NCBI RefSeq assembly: GCF_024614185.1
Contig: NZ_JAHTLF010000016.1
Span: 1,178,001-1,242,000, forward strand
Reading direction: 5' to 3'
DNA: 64,000 nucleotides
From: Nocardioides carbamazepini
Lineage (GTDB): Bacteria; Actinomycetota; Actinomycetes; Propionibacteriales; Nocardioidaceae
The position numbers and the translations under genes were made by a program. The notes beneath the pieces were generated by a model. The model saw only the letters and a list, made by a program, of their open reading frames with translations, had not been told where the DNA came from and searched no databases. Shown piece after piece: positions 33,141 to 40,954 of the stretch (positions are counted from its first letter, which is position 1; each line of letters opens with the position of its first letter).

Positions 33141-34265
33141 TCAGCCCCCGAGCACGTCCGCGAGGTCGTAGCGCACCGGCTGCTCGAGCTGCTCGTAGCC
33201 GCACGACTCCGGGTCGCGATCGTCGCGCCACCGCTTGAAGTGGGCCGTGTGCCGGAAGCGGCGACCCTCCATGGCGTCGTACTTGACCTCGATGACGCGC
33301 TCGGGCCGCAGTGGGGTGAAGGACAGGTCCTTGCCCTGGCTCCACCGGCTCTGCGTGCCGGGCTGGCGGCCCGGGTTGGCGACGAGGAACTCCTGCCACC
33401 GGCCCCAGGGGTGCTCCTCGATCGGTACGACGAGCGGCTGCAGCTCGTGCCACAGCTCGGCCCGGCGCGCCGCGGTGAAGCTGGCGCTGACACCGATGTG
33501 CTGCAGCTCGCCGTCCTGGTAGAGCCCCAGCAGCAGGCTGCCGATCAGCGGGCTCTCCGGCGTGCTCGTCTTGTGCTCGCGGTAGCCGGCGAGCACCACG
33601 TCCGCCGTCCGCTCGTGCTTGATCTTCAGCATGGTCCGGGCGTTCGGGGCGTACGGCGCGCCCAGCGGCTTCGCCACGACGCCGTCCAGCCCGGCCCCCT
33701 CGAACTGGTGGAACCACTCCTCGGCGACCGCCGGGTCGGTGCTGGTCCGGGTCAGGTGGCAGCGGCCCTGGCGCTCGAGCGGGTCGGCCGAGAGATGCCC
33801 GAGCGCCTGCTCCAGCGCTGCCCGCCGCTCGGCGAACGGGCGATCGAGGTAGGACTCGTCGCCCAGCGCCAGCAGGTCGAAGGCGACGAAGTCGGCCGGT
33901 GTCTGCTCCGCGAGCAGGTTGATCCGCGACGCCGCCGGGTGGATCCGCTCCTGCAGCACCTCGAACTGCAGCCGTCCCTTCCCGTCCTGGCCCTCGAGCG
34001 CCACGAAGATCTCCCCGTCGAGCACGCAGCGCTCCGGCAGCTCCGCCTTCATCGCCTCGACCAGCTCGGGGAAGTAGCGCGTCAGCGGCTTGGTGTTGCG
34101 GCTCGCCAGCTCCACCTCGTCACCGTCCCGGAACACGATGCACCGGAAGCCGTCCCACTTGGGCTCGAAGCTGAGCCCCTGCTCGTCGTACTTGGCCGGG
34201 TCGGGCACGCCCGACACGGCCTTCGCGAGCATCGGCAGGACGGGCGGCATCACAGGCAGGTCCAC
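33141..34265 (-). CDS. ATP-dependent DNA ligase (LigD ligase-domain type)
   Basis: A 374-residue ligase. The adenylated Lys is in FEPKWDGFRCIVF (motif I). Further motifs are ELASRNTKPLTRYFPEL, CVLDGEIFVALEG (III), DFVAFDLLALGDE (IIIa), GLDGVVAKPLGAPY (IV) and TMLKIKHERTADVVLAG (V), followed by an OB-fold domain. It seals ends in repair such as NHEJ. The start is GTG at 34265, with TAGTCT seven bases upstream on the minus strand. It is separate from the polymerase gene, and no Ku gene is in the window. Confidence 0.92.
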   Translation of the reverse strand: MDLPVMPPVLPMLAKAVSGVPDPAKYDEQGLSFEPKWDGFRCIVFRDGDEVELASRNTKPLTRYFPELVEAMKAELPERCVLDGEIFVALEGQDGKGRLQFEVLQERIHPAASRINLLAEQTPADFVAFDLLALGDESYLDRPFAERRAALEQALGHLSADPLERQGRCHLTRTSTDPAVAEEWFHQFEGAGLDGVVAKPLGAPYAPNARTMLKIKHERTADVVLAGYREHKTSTPESPLIGSLLLGLYQDGELQHIGVSASFTAARRAELWHELQPLVVPIEEHPWGRWQEFLVANPGRQPGTQSRWSQGKDLSFTPLRPERVIEVKYDAMEGRRFRHTAHFKRWRDDRDPESCGYEQLEQPVRYDLADVLGG

Positions 34266-34379
34266 GATGGTGAGACTAGTCAGGATCCCGACACTCATCG
34301 GTGATGCTGTGGGCGTCGTACCGGACAAAACGGTTGCGAGAACGGCCTATTCGCTACCGGAATGTCCGGTACGACGGTC

Positions 34380-34455
34380 TGGAGCCGGTGACAGGATTTG
34401 AACCCGCGACCCTCTTATTACAAGTAAGACGCTCTACCAACTGAGCTACACCGGC
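34380..34455 (-). tRNA. tRNA-Thr (anticodon UGU)
   Basis: On the minus strand the acceptor GCCGGTG (from 34455) pairs with CACCGGC. The D arm is GCTC with AGTTGGTAGA. The anticodon arm TCTTA/TAAGA holds loop CTTGTAA, anticodon TGT. The T arm has GTTCGAATC. The discriminator base is T and CCA is encoded (34380-34382). All stems pair fully. Confidence 0.95.
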
Positions 34456-34495
34456 GTGCGCCCGTGGGCGCCCGGCAATCCTAGTCAGCCCGCGC

Positions 34496-35359
34496 TCAGC
34501 GCAGTCGGGTGACCTCGAACCGCTCGTCCGGTACGGCGATGGCGTCCTGCGCCGCGATCAGCCGCAGCTCCCGCTCGCCCGACTCCAAGGTGGCGGCCAG
34601 GACGTCGTAGACGGACGCGACGGTCCGTCCGAGTGCGACGGCGGCGGAGCCGGTGGTGTGCAGGTGGGCGGTGAAGAGGGCGGCGGTGATGTCGCCGGAG
34701 CCGTTGGCCTTCATGGGCAGGCGGGGGGTCTGCACGATCCAGGCGCCGTCGCCGGTGACGGCGACCATCTCGATGACGTCGGCCGGAGCGCCGGCGCGCT
34801 CGACGGAGGTGACCAGGACCGTCGACGGACCCATCGCCCGGACCTCGTCGGCGGCACTGAGCACATCCTCGATCGGCGACGGCCCGCCGAGGGCGTCGTG
34901 GCCGGTGATGAAGCCGAGCTCGAACTGGTTGGGCGTGAGGATGTCGGCGACCGGGACCACCTGGGAGCGGATGATCGGTGGGATCTCGGGGTTCACAAAG
35001 CAGCCCGACTTCGCGTTGCCCATCACCGGGTCGCAGGTGTAGGTCGCCGCGGGGTTGGCCGCCTTGACCCGAGCGACGGCGTCGACGATGACGGCGGCGA
35101 CGGCGGGGGAGCCCTGGTACCCGGAGAGCACCGCGTCGCACGACGGCAGCACGCCGCGCTCCTCGATGCCGGTGATCACCTCGCGGACGTCGGCCGGGTC
35201 GAGCAGCGGACCGCGCCAGGCGCCGTACCCGGTGTGGTTGGAGAAGTGGACGGTGAACACCGGCCACACCTCGTGCCCGAGACGCTGCAGCGGGAAGACC
35301 GCCGCGGAGTTGCCGACATGGCCGTAGGCGACCGAGGACTGGATGGACAGGATCCGCAC
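34496..35359 (-). CDS. pdxY: Pyridoxal kinase PdxY
   Basis: A 287-residue ribokinase-family enzyme that phosphorylates pyridoxal to PLP in the salvage pathway. It shows SIQSSVAYGHVGNSAAVFPL at the N-terminus, DPVMGNAKSGCFVNPEI and DILTPNQFELGFITG in the middle, and the anion-hole and catalytic Asp in MKANGSGDITAALFTAH. Length and motifs match PdxY/PdxK. The ATG is at 35359. The divergent neighbour is the GMC oxidoreductase operon. Confidence 0.93.
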   Translation of the reverse strand: MRILSIQSSVAYGHVGNSAAVFPLQRLGHEVWPVFTVHFSNHTGYGAWRGPLLDPADVREVITGIEERGVLPSCDAVLSGYQGSPAVAAVIVDAVARVKAANPAATYTCDPVMGNAKSGCFVNPEIPPIIRSQVVPVADILTPNQFELGFITGHDALGGPSPIEDVLSAADEVRAMGPSTVLVTSVERAGAPADVIEMVAVTGDGAWIVQTPRLPMKANGSGDITAALFTAHLHTTGSAAVALGRTVASVYDVLAATLESGERELRLIAAQDAIAVPDERFEVTRLR

Positions 35360-35419
35360 CGCGCCATCCTCCCGCGCCGCCGCCCGGATTGAGAAAGTGA
35401 AACCCTTTCGTGTCGAAAC

Positions 35420-35433
35420 TAGAACGCGTTACA
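35420..35433. promoter_or_regulatory. KstR-like operator upstream of GMC oxidoreductase operon
   Basis: TAGAACGCGTTACA fits the consensus TNNAACNNGTTNNA of the TetR-family lipid/steroid regulator KstR at every fixed position. It lies 58 bases upstream of the ATG of the GMC oxidoreductase gene. A nearly identical context (AAACTAGAAC) precedes the acyl-CoA synthetase at 62714. No kstR gene is in the window; another TetR protein with the same motif is possible. Confidence 0.55.
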
Positions 35434-35491
35434 GTGGCCTGGCCGGGAGCCCGATGACCCCGGTCACACGAGCGAAGGATGGGACAACCGC

Positions 35492-37147
35492 ATGGCCAAG
35501 CGCGCGCCGTACTCCAACGAGGCCGACTACGTGGTGGTCGGGTCGGGCAGCTCCGGGTCGATCGTCGCCGGGCGGCTCGCCCAGTCCGGCGCCAGCGTGA
35601 TCCTGATCGAGGCCGGCAAGTCCGACGACAAGGGCATGCACGGCTACTTCACCAAGAAGCCCGGCATGATCGGGCCGATGCACTCCGAGCCCAAGCTCGA
35701 GAAGCTCTTCGACTGGGGCTACCGCTCGGTCCCGCAGCCGGGCCTCGACGGCCGCCGGATGCCCGCCCCGCGCGGCAAGGTGGTCGGCGGCTCGAGCTCG
35801 GTCAACGGCATGGTCTACGTGCGTGGCAACCGCGCCAACTACGACTCCTGGGCGGCCGAGGGCAACACCGGCTGGGACGCCGACAGCGTCAACGAGGCGT
35901 TCAAGCGCTACGAGGACTTCGAGGACGGCGAGAACGCCTTCCGCGGCGCCGGGGGCCCGATCAAGGTCACCCGCAACAAGACGCCGCAGGAGGGCACCCT
36001 CCAGTTCATCCAGGCCACGGCCGACACGCTCGGCGTGAAGGTGCTCGACGACTACAACGCCGCCGAGCAGGAGGGCATCGCCCGGATGCAGCAGAACACT
36101 GCTGACGGGCTGCGCTACTCGTCCTCGCGCGGGTACGTCCACCACCTCAACCCGCGCACGCTCAAGCTGCAGACCGAGGTCCACGTCGCCAAGGTCGTCG
36201 TCGAGAACGGCCGCGCCACCGGCGTCGAGGTCATCGACCAGGGCAAGGGTGGGGGCACTCGCCGGTTCATCCGGGCGGGCAAGGAGGTCATCCTCTCCGC
36301 CGGCTTCGCCAACACCCCGCAGCTGCTCATGCTCTCGGGCATCGGTCACGCCGACCACCTCGCCTCCGTCGGCGTCGACTGCGTCGCGGACCTCCCGGTG
36401 GGCGACAACCTGCACGACCACCTGTTCCACCCGATGTCGTTCCACGTGCCGAGCGTCCAGTACCGCGGCAATGCCTGGACCTTCTTCAAGGGGATGGCCA
36501 AGGACCTCACCCGGGGCGGCTCGTTCCTCGACAACTCGGTGTTCGAGTCCGTCGGGTTCGTGCGCACGTCGGCCGCCACCGAGATCCCCGACCTGCAGCT
36601 GCACATGCTGCCGTGGGCCTACCCGAGCCCCAACCAGGACGAGCCGATCCGCCACATCCCCGACGGCCGTCCCTCGCTGACGGTGTTCTCGACGCTGATC
36701 TACCCCAAGAGCCGCGGCACGCTGCGCCTCGCGTCGGCCGACCCGACGGCCGCCCCGCTCATCGACTACGGCTTCTTCACCGACCCCGCGGACGTCGAGG
36801 TGCTCGCCGAGGGCACCGAGATGATCCGCGAGATCATGGCGTCGGCCGCGTTCGGCGGCGGCGTCAAGGAGGAGATCCACCCCGGCCCGTCGATCCCCAA
36901 CGGCAGCGAGCTGCGGGTCGCGCTCAAGAACCGCTCCACCTCGGTCTACCACGGTGTCGGTACCTGCCGGATGGGCGTCGACGAGCGAGCGGTCGTCGGC
37001 CCGGACCTCAAGGTCCGCGGCATCGAGGGCCTGCGCGTAGCGGACGCCTCGATCATGCCGAGCATCACCGGCGGCAACACCAACGCGCCGTGCTACATGA
37101 TCGGCGAGAAGGCGGCCGAGATCATCCTGGGCGGCGTCAAGTGGTGA
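35492..37147 (+). CDS. GMC-family oxidoreductase (choline dehydrogenase-like)
   Basis: A 551-residue flavoenzyme. The FAD motif is YVVVGSGSSGSIVAGRLAQS with VILIEAG. GMC signature 1 is GKVVGGSSSVNGMVYVRGN, and signature 2 lies around SAGFANTPQLLMLSGIG. The C-terminal catalytic His is in SVYHGVGTCRMG, and the His/Asn partner region is GGNTNAPCYMIGEKAA. It oxidises an alcohol to an aldehyde. The coupled aldehyde dehydrogenase (GTGA overlap) probably takes the product further. Choline is only one possible substrate; a KstR-like operator points instead to lipid or sterol side-chain metabolism. Confidence 0.88.
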   Translation: MAKRAPYSNEADYVVVGSGSSGSIVAGRLAQSGASVILIEAGKSDDKGMHGYFTKKPGMIGPMHSEPKLEKLFDWGYRSVPQPGLDGRRMPAPRGKVVGGSSSVNGMVYVRGNRANYDSWAAEGNTGWDADSVNEAFKRYEDFEDGENAFRGAGGPIKVTRNKTPQEGTLQFIQATADTLGVKVLDDYNAAEQEGIARMQQNTADGLRYSSSRGYVHHLNPRTLKLQTEVHVAKVVVENGRATGVEVIDQGKGGGTRRFIRAGKEVILSAGFANTPQLLMLSGIGHADHLASVGVDCVADLPVGDNLHDHLFHPMSFHVPSVQYRGNAWTFFKGMAKDLTRGGSFLDNSVFESVGFVRTSAATEIPDLQLHMLPWAYPSPNQDEPIRHIPDGRPSLTVFSTLIYPKSRGTLRLASADPTAAPLIDYGFFTDPADVEVLAEGTEMIREIMASAAFGGGVKEEIHPGPSIPNGSELRVALKNRSTSVYHGVGTCRMGVDERAVVGPDLKVRGIEGLRVADASIMPSITGGNTNAPCYMIGEKAAEIILGGVKW

Positions 37148-38703
37148 GTACGACGCGTCCCGCCTCGATCACCGACGAGCTCCTCGAGCGCCTCGTCGCG
37201 CGCGTGCCCGGCCGGTCCGGTGCGACCTGGAAGCTGACCGAGGTCTACACCGGCGAGGTCCTCGTCGAGCTGCCGCAGTCGACGCCCGAGGACATCGAGG
37301 ACGCGTTCGCCCGGGCCCGCGCCGCCCAGGCGCTGTGGGCACAGTGGCCGGTCGCCAAGCGGCTCGAGGTCTTCGACCGCGCGCACACGCTGCTCATCGA
37401 CAACGCCCACCGCACCGCCGACCTGATCCAGGTCGAGAGCGGCAAGAACCGGCGGATGGCGATCGAGGAGACCTGCGACCCGCCGATGGTGATGTCCTAC
37501 TACCTCAAGCGCGCCAAGAGGCTGCTCGCCCCCAAGCGGCACGGCGGCCCGGTCCCGGTCGTGTCCGGCTCGACCGAGGTACGGGTGCCCAAGGGCGTCG
37601 TCGGCATCATCGCGCCGTGGAACTTCCCCTTCGCGACGGGACTCTCCGACGCGATCCCCGCGCTCATCGCCGGCAACGCCGTCGTCGTGAAGCCGGACAA
37701 CAAGACCGCGCTGTCGCCGCTCTTCGGCATCTCGCTGCTCGAAGAGGCGGGGCTGCCGAAGGGGCTCTTCCAGGTCGTCTGTGGCGAGGGCCCCGACGTG
37801 GGCCCGACCTTGATCGACAACGCCGACTACGTCATGTTCACCGGCTCCACCGCGACCGGTCGCGTCATCGGCGAGCGCGCCGGTCGCAACCTGATCGGCT
37901 GCTGCCTGGAGCTCGGCGGCAAGAACCCGATGATCGTCCTCGACGACGTCAACGTCGAGGAGTGGGTCGAGGGCACCACCTTCGGCGTCTTCGGCAACAC
38001 CGGCCAGATCTGCATGCACATCGAGCGGATCTACCTCCCCGAGAGCCGGTACGACGAGCTCAGGTCCGCCTTCGTGGAGCGGGCCGCCAACCTGGCCATC
38101 GGCGCGGCGTACGACTTCGGACCGGAGATCGGCTCCCTGGTCAGCCCCGAGCACCGCGACCGGGTGGCCTCGCACGTCGAGGACGCCGTCGCCAAGGGCG
38201 CGACCGTGCTCACCGGCGGCCGGGCGCGACCCGACATCGGGCCGGCGTTCTTCGAGCCGACCGTGCTCGAGGGGGTCACCAAGGACATGCTCGCCGGTCA
38301 CACCGAGACCTTCGGCCCGGTCGTCGCGCTCTACCCGTACCGCACCGTCGACGAGGCGATCCATCTCGCCAACGACACCGACTACGGGCTCAACGCCTCG
38401 GTCTGGAGCGGCGATCTCGCCCGCGCGGAGGCGGTCGCGGAGCGGATCGAGTCCGGCAACGTCAACATCAACGACGCGCTCGCGACGGCGTACGCCTCGA
38501 AGGGGTCGCCGTCGGGCGGCGTCAAGAAGTCCGGCGTCGGCGCCCGCCACGGCGACCAGGGCCTGCTGAAGTACACCGACGCCAAGAACGTCGCCGTGCT
38601 CAAGAAGCAGGTCATGGGGCCGCGCCCCGGCCAGGGCTACGACGCATACGTCAAGCAGATGCTGTCGTCGCTGAAGCTGATGCGGAGGCTCCGCGTCCGC
38701 TGA
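37144..38703 (+). CDS. NAD(P)-dependent aldehyde dehydrogenase (GabD2-like succinic semialdehyde dehydrogenase)
   Basis: A 519-residue ALDH. Cofactor region: GVVGIIAPWNFPFATGLSD and VVVKPDNKTA. The general base Glu is in CCLELGGKNPMIV, and the nucleophile Cys in GNTGQICMHIERIYL. The C-terminal end, GVGARHGDQGLLKYTDAKN, matches mycobacterial GabD2 closely. The start is GTG at 37144, which overlaps the stop of the GMC gene, so the two are co-translated. The likely role is to oxidise the aldehyde made by the GMC enzyme; the exact substrate is not clear from sequence. Confidence 0.88.
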   Translation: MSTTRPASITDELLERLVARVPGRSGATWKLTEVYTGEVLVELPQSTPEDIEDAFARARAAQALWAQWPVAKRLEVFDRAHTLLIDNAHRTADLIQVESGKNRRMAIEETCDPPMVMSYYLKRAKRLLAPKRHGGPVPVVSGSTEVRVPKGVVGIIAPWNFPFATGLSDAIPALIAGNAVVVKPDNKTALSPLFGISLLEEAGLPKGLFQVVCGEGPDVGPTLIDNADYVMFTGSTATGRVIGERAGRNLIGCCLELGGKNPMIVLDDVNVEEWVEGTTFGVFGNTGQICMHIERIYLPESRYDELRSAFVERAANLAIGAAYDFGPEIGSLVSPEHRDRVASHVEDAVAKGATVLTGGRARPDIGPAFFEPTVLEGVTKDMLAGHTETFGPVVALYPYRTVDEAIHLANDTDYGLNASVWSGDLARAEAVAERIESGNVNINDALATAYASKGSPSGGVKKSGVGARHGDQGLLKYTDAKNVAVLKKQVMGPRPGQGYDAYVKQMLSSLKLMRRLRVR

Positions 38704-38725
38704 GCGTGTCCGCGGACGCGGAGCC
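38687..38725. terminator. Hairpin terminator spanning the aldehyde dehydrogenase stop codon
   Basis: A perfect 14-bp stem, GGCTCCGCGTCCGC (38687-38700) with GCGGACGCGGAGCC (38712-38725), and an 11-base loop that contains the TGA stop of the aldehyde dehydrogenase gene. It lies between converging genes (aldehyde dehydrogenase and Hsp20), so it could terminate both. No T-run, as usual at this GC content. Confidence 0.7.
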
Positions 38726-38732
38726 CCCGTGG

Positions 38733-39176
38733 TCAGGCCTCGATGGCCTCGCGGTCACCCGCGGGGGAGGCGCCGGCGATCTCGATCTTGCGCGGCTTCG
38801 CCTTCTCGGCCACGGGGATGACCAGTCGCAGCACGCCGTTCTCGTAGGCGGCCTCGATCCGCTCGAGGTCGAGATTGTCGCCCAGGACCAGCTGGCGCGA
38901 GAACTGACCGTGGGTCCGCTCGGACGCCAGTCGCTGCCAGTCGCCGTTGCCGGCGACGCGCTCGGCCTTGATCGTCAGGACGTTCCGCTCGACGTCGATG
39001 TCGATGCTGTCCCTGCTGATGCCGGGGAGGTCGAACTCGAGCACGAACTGCTCGCCCTGGCGCCAGGCGTCCATCGGCATCACGGCCGGGCGGTTCGTGG
39101 TGCCCAGACCGGAGCCCAGGAGCTGGCCGGCGAGCCGGTCGAAGTCACGGAACGGATCGGTGGTGCGCAGCAACAT
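38733..39176 (-). CDS. Hsp20/alpha-crystallin family small heat shock protein
   Basis: A 147-residue holdase chaperone. The N-terminus reads DPFRDFDRLAGQLLG, and the alpha-crystallin domain MDAWRQGEQFVLEFDLPGIS, then IDIDVERNVLTIKAER, then ENGVLRLVIPVAEKAKPRKI with the I/V-x-I-like end. It binds unfolding proteins in the cytoplasm. ATG at 39176 follows GGAGGA. Divergent from a MerR/HspR-like regulator with a short inverted repeat between them, so stress control by that regulator is likely. Confidence 0.92.
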   Translation of the reverse strand: MLLRTTDPFRDFDRLAGQLLGSGLGTTNRPAVMPMDAWRQGEQFVLEFDLPGISRDSIDIDVERNVLTIKAERVAGNGDWQRLASERTHGQFSRQLVLGDNLDLERIEAAYENGVLRLVIPVAEKAKPRKIEIAGASPAGDREAIEA

Positions 39177-39223
39177 GACATGTCCTCCTTCGGGATGGGC
39201 CGGCACCGGGCGTGCCGGACAGT

Positions 39224-39240
39224 TCGTTGATCTGCAACGA
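39224..39240. promoter_or_regulatory. Inverted repeat between hsp20 and merR genes, candidate operator
   Basis: TCGTTG (39224-39229) and CAACGA (39235-39240) are exact inverted copies five bases apart. The site lies next to the AT-rich promoter stretch TTATAGATAAT (39244-39254), from which both genes could be transcribed. It is not the classical HspR HAIR sequence. Regulation by the adjacent MerR-type protein is inferred from position. Confidence 0.45.
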
Positions 39241-39262
39241 CAGTTATAGATAATGTGTTCCC

Positions 39263-39556
39263 GTGAATCAAGTGCCTGGACGAGGTCGCGGGGAGCGCAC
39301 CCGCGGCGTCTACGCGATCTCCGTCGCGGCCGAGATGACCTCGCTCCAGATCCAGAACCTCCGTGTCTACGAGCGCCGCGGTCTGCTCGCGCCCGCGCGC
39401 AGCGACGGTGGGACGCGGCTCTACAGTCGCGCCGACATCGAGACACTGCACCGCATCCGAGACCTGCTCGCCGAGGGGCTCAACCTCGCCGGCATCGCCC
39501 GGGTCCTGGAGCTCGAGGCCGAGGTGGCACGTCTGCGGGCCCGGCTCGCGCGGTGA
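39263..39556 (+). CDS. MerR-family (HspR-like) transcriptional regulator
   Basis: A 97-residue regulator: the winged-helix DNA-binding domain of MerR proteins (GVYAISVAAEMTSLQIQNLR, then YERRGLLAPARSDGGTRLYS and LHRIRDLLAEGLNLAGIARV) plus a short coiled-coil dimerisation helix (LELEAEVARLRARL). No effector domain, as in HspR. Start GTG at 39263; GATAAT ends eight bases upstream. Divergent from hsp20, so it is probably its repressor. A DnaK-type operon, the usual HspR neighbour, is absent here. Confidence 0.82.
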   Translation: MNQVPGRGRGERTRGVYAISVAAEMTSLQIQNLRVYERRGLLAPARSDGGTRLYSRADIETLHRIRDLLAEGLNLAGIARVLELEAEVARLRARLAR

Positions 39557-39612
39557 GTCGGTGGGAGGAAAGTCGGTGGGCGCCGCCGGAGCCGCCCGGT
39601 AGGGTGCGACCC

Positions 39613-39678
39613 ATGTCGAGCCCTGAGGCATCCACTCAGGGGGCTTTCGGTCGCACCGTCAGCCCCCTGCCTCACTGA
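39613..39678 (+). CDS. Leader peptide of a Cmx-type efflux gene (21 residues)
   Basis: A short reading frame, MSSPEASTQGAFGRTVSPLP plus H, starting seven bases after TAGGGT (39600-39605) and so probably leaderless. It ends 88 bases before the efflux gene start. Two mutually exclusive hairpins lie within and just behind it. A translated leader with alternative hairpins before a drug-efflux gene is the hallmark of ribosome-mediated attenuation. That this peptide is made is inference. Confidence 0.55.
   Translation: MSSPEASTQGAFGRTVSPLPH
39621..39669 (+). promoter_or_regulatory. Alternative hairpins of the efflux leader (attenuator)
   Basis: Hairpin A pairs CCCTGAG (39621-39627) with CTCAGGG (39635-39641). 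Hairpin B pairs CAGGGGGC (39637-39644) with GCCCCCTG (39662-39669). The two share bases 39637-39641 and cannot form together. A ribosome stalled on the leader peptide would block A and allow B, or the reverse, and so change transcription or translation of the efflux gene downstream. Confidence 0.5.
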
Positions 39679-39766
39679 GTCCTGCCCGAGACCCGGGCGT
39701 TCGCCGGGGTGCTGTCGGTCGTGACGAGACGCCGTCCGTCCGTCCGCTCGTCCCTCGGAGTCCTCG

Positions 39767-40954
39767 ATGCCTCTCGCCCTCTATCTGCTCGCCCTGACGA
39801 CCTTCGCCATGGGCACCTCGGAGTTCATGCTGGCCGGCCTGGTGCCGGACATCGCCGACGGTCTCGGTGTCCCGGTCGGGACCGCCGGCCTGCTCACGTC
39901 CGCGTTCGCGGTCGGGATGATGGCCGGCGCGCCCGTCATGGCCGCCTTCGCCCGGCGCTGGCCGGAGCGGAGCACGCTCCTGGGCTGCGTCGCCGTCTTC
40001 GCCCTCGCCCATGCCCTTGCCGCCGTCACCCCGAGCTTCGCCCCGCTGTTCGTCGCCCGGGTCGTGGCGGCGCTGGCCAATGCCGGCTTCCTGGCGGTCG
40101 CGATCGGTACCGCGACCCGGCTCGTCGCGCCGGACCGGAAGGGGCGTGCGCTGGCGGTCCTGCTCGCGGGTACGACGCTCGCCACCGTCGCCGGAGTCCC
40201 GGCGGGAGCGCTCCTCGGCGCCGCGCTGGGCTGGCGCGCCACCTTCTGGGCGATCGCGCTGCTGTGCGTGCTCGCGGCACTCGGCATCGTCCGAGGGGTC
40301 CCCGCCCGGACCGACCCCACCGGCGAGGACGCGGAGGCAGGGCCGTCGCTGCGTGTCGAGCTCGCCCAGCTGCGCAGGCCGAGCCTCATGGTCGCGATGC
40401 TGCTCGGTGCGCTGGTCAACGGCGGCACCTTCGCCGCGTTCACCTTCCTCGCTCCCGTGGTGACGGGTGTCGCCGGGCTCGACGAGCTGTGGGTGCCGGT
40501 GGTGCTGGTGCTGTTCGGCGCCGGGTCCTTCGTCGGGGTCGCCCTCGCGGGGCGGCTGTCCGACCGGCGCCCCGGCCTGGTCACCGGCGCGGGCACACCC
40601 CTTCTGCTCCTCGGCTGGGTGGCGCTGGCGGTGCTCGCGGCTCATCCGGTCGCCCTGCTCGTCGCGGTGTTCGTCCAGGGGATGCTCGCCTTCGCGGTCG
40701 GCAGCACGTGGATCGCGCGGGTGCTCTACGCGGCGTCCGGTGCGCCGACGATGGCGGGCTCCTACGCGACGGCCGCACTCAACGCCGGAGCCACCGCCGG
40801 GCCCGTCCTGGGCGCGATGGCGATCTCCGGTGCCGGTGAGCGGGGACCGGTCTGGGTGGCGGCCGCGCTGAGCGGGATCGCTCTGGTCGTGACGGTGGCG
40901 GTCAGGCGACCTGGAGCGACCGCTTCGAGAGCCCCATCCAGAACCCGTCGATGA
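39767..40954 (+). CDS. MFS drug efflux transporter, Cmx/CmlR chloramphenicol type
   Basis: A 395-residue 12-helix transporter. The N-terminus MPLALYLLALTTFAMGTSEF and the sequence VGTAGLLTSAFAVGMMAGAP are typical of the Cmx/CmlR/AraJ-type proton antiporters that export chloramphenicol in actinobacteria. The loop between helices 2 and 3 has RRWPERSTLLG, and the midpoint loop is short. ATG at 39767 is preceded by CGGAG. Expression is probably controlled by the leader-peptide attenuator upstream. Its 3' end overlaps the converging dioxygenase gene by 53 bases. The actual drug range is unknown. Confidence 0.85.
   Translation: MPLALYLLALTTFAMGTSEFMLAGLVPDIADGLGVPVGTAGLLTSAFAVGMMAGAPVMAAFARRWPERSTLLGCVAVFALAHALAAVTPSFAPLFVARVVAALANAGFLAVAIGTATRLVAPDRKGRALAVLLAGTTLATVAGVPAGALLGAALGWRATFWAIALLCVLAALGIVRGVPARTDPTGEDAEAGPSLRVELAQLRRPSLMVAMLLGALVNGGTFAAFTFLAPVVTGVAGLDELWVPVVLVLFGAGSFVGVALAGRLSDRRPGLVTGAGTPLLLLGWVALAVLAAHPVALLVAVFVQGMLAFAVGSTWIARVLYAASGAPTMAGSYATAALNAGATAGPVLGAMAISGAGERGPVWVAAALSGIALVVTVAVRRPGATASRAPSRTRR

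Noticed and set aside
34380..34455. tRNA-Thr gene as an attachment site for an integrated element
   Set aside because: No duplicate of the tRNA 3' end and no integrase gene are visible nearby; the flanks are ordinary chromosomal genes.
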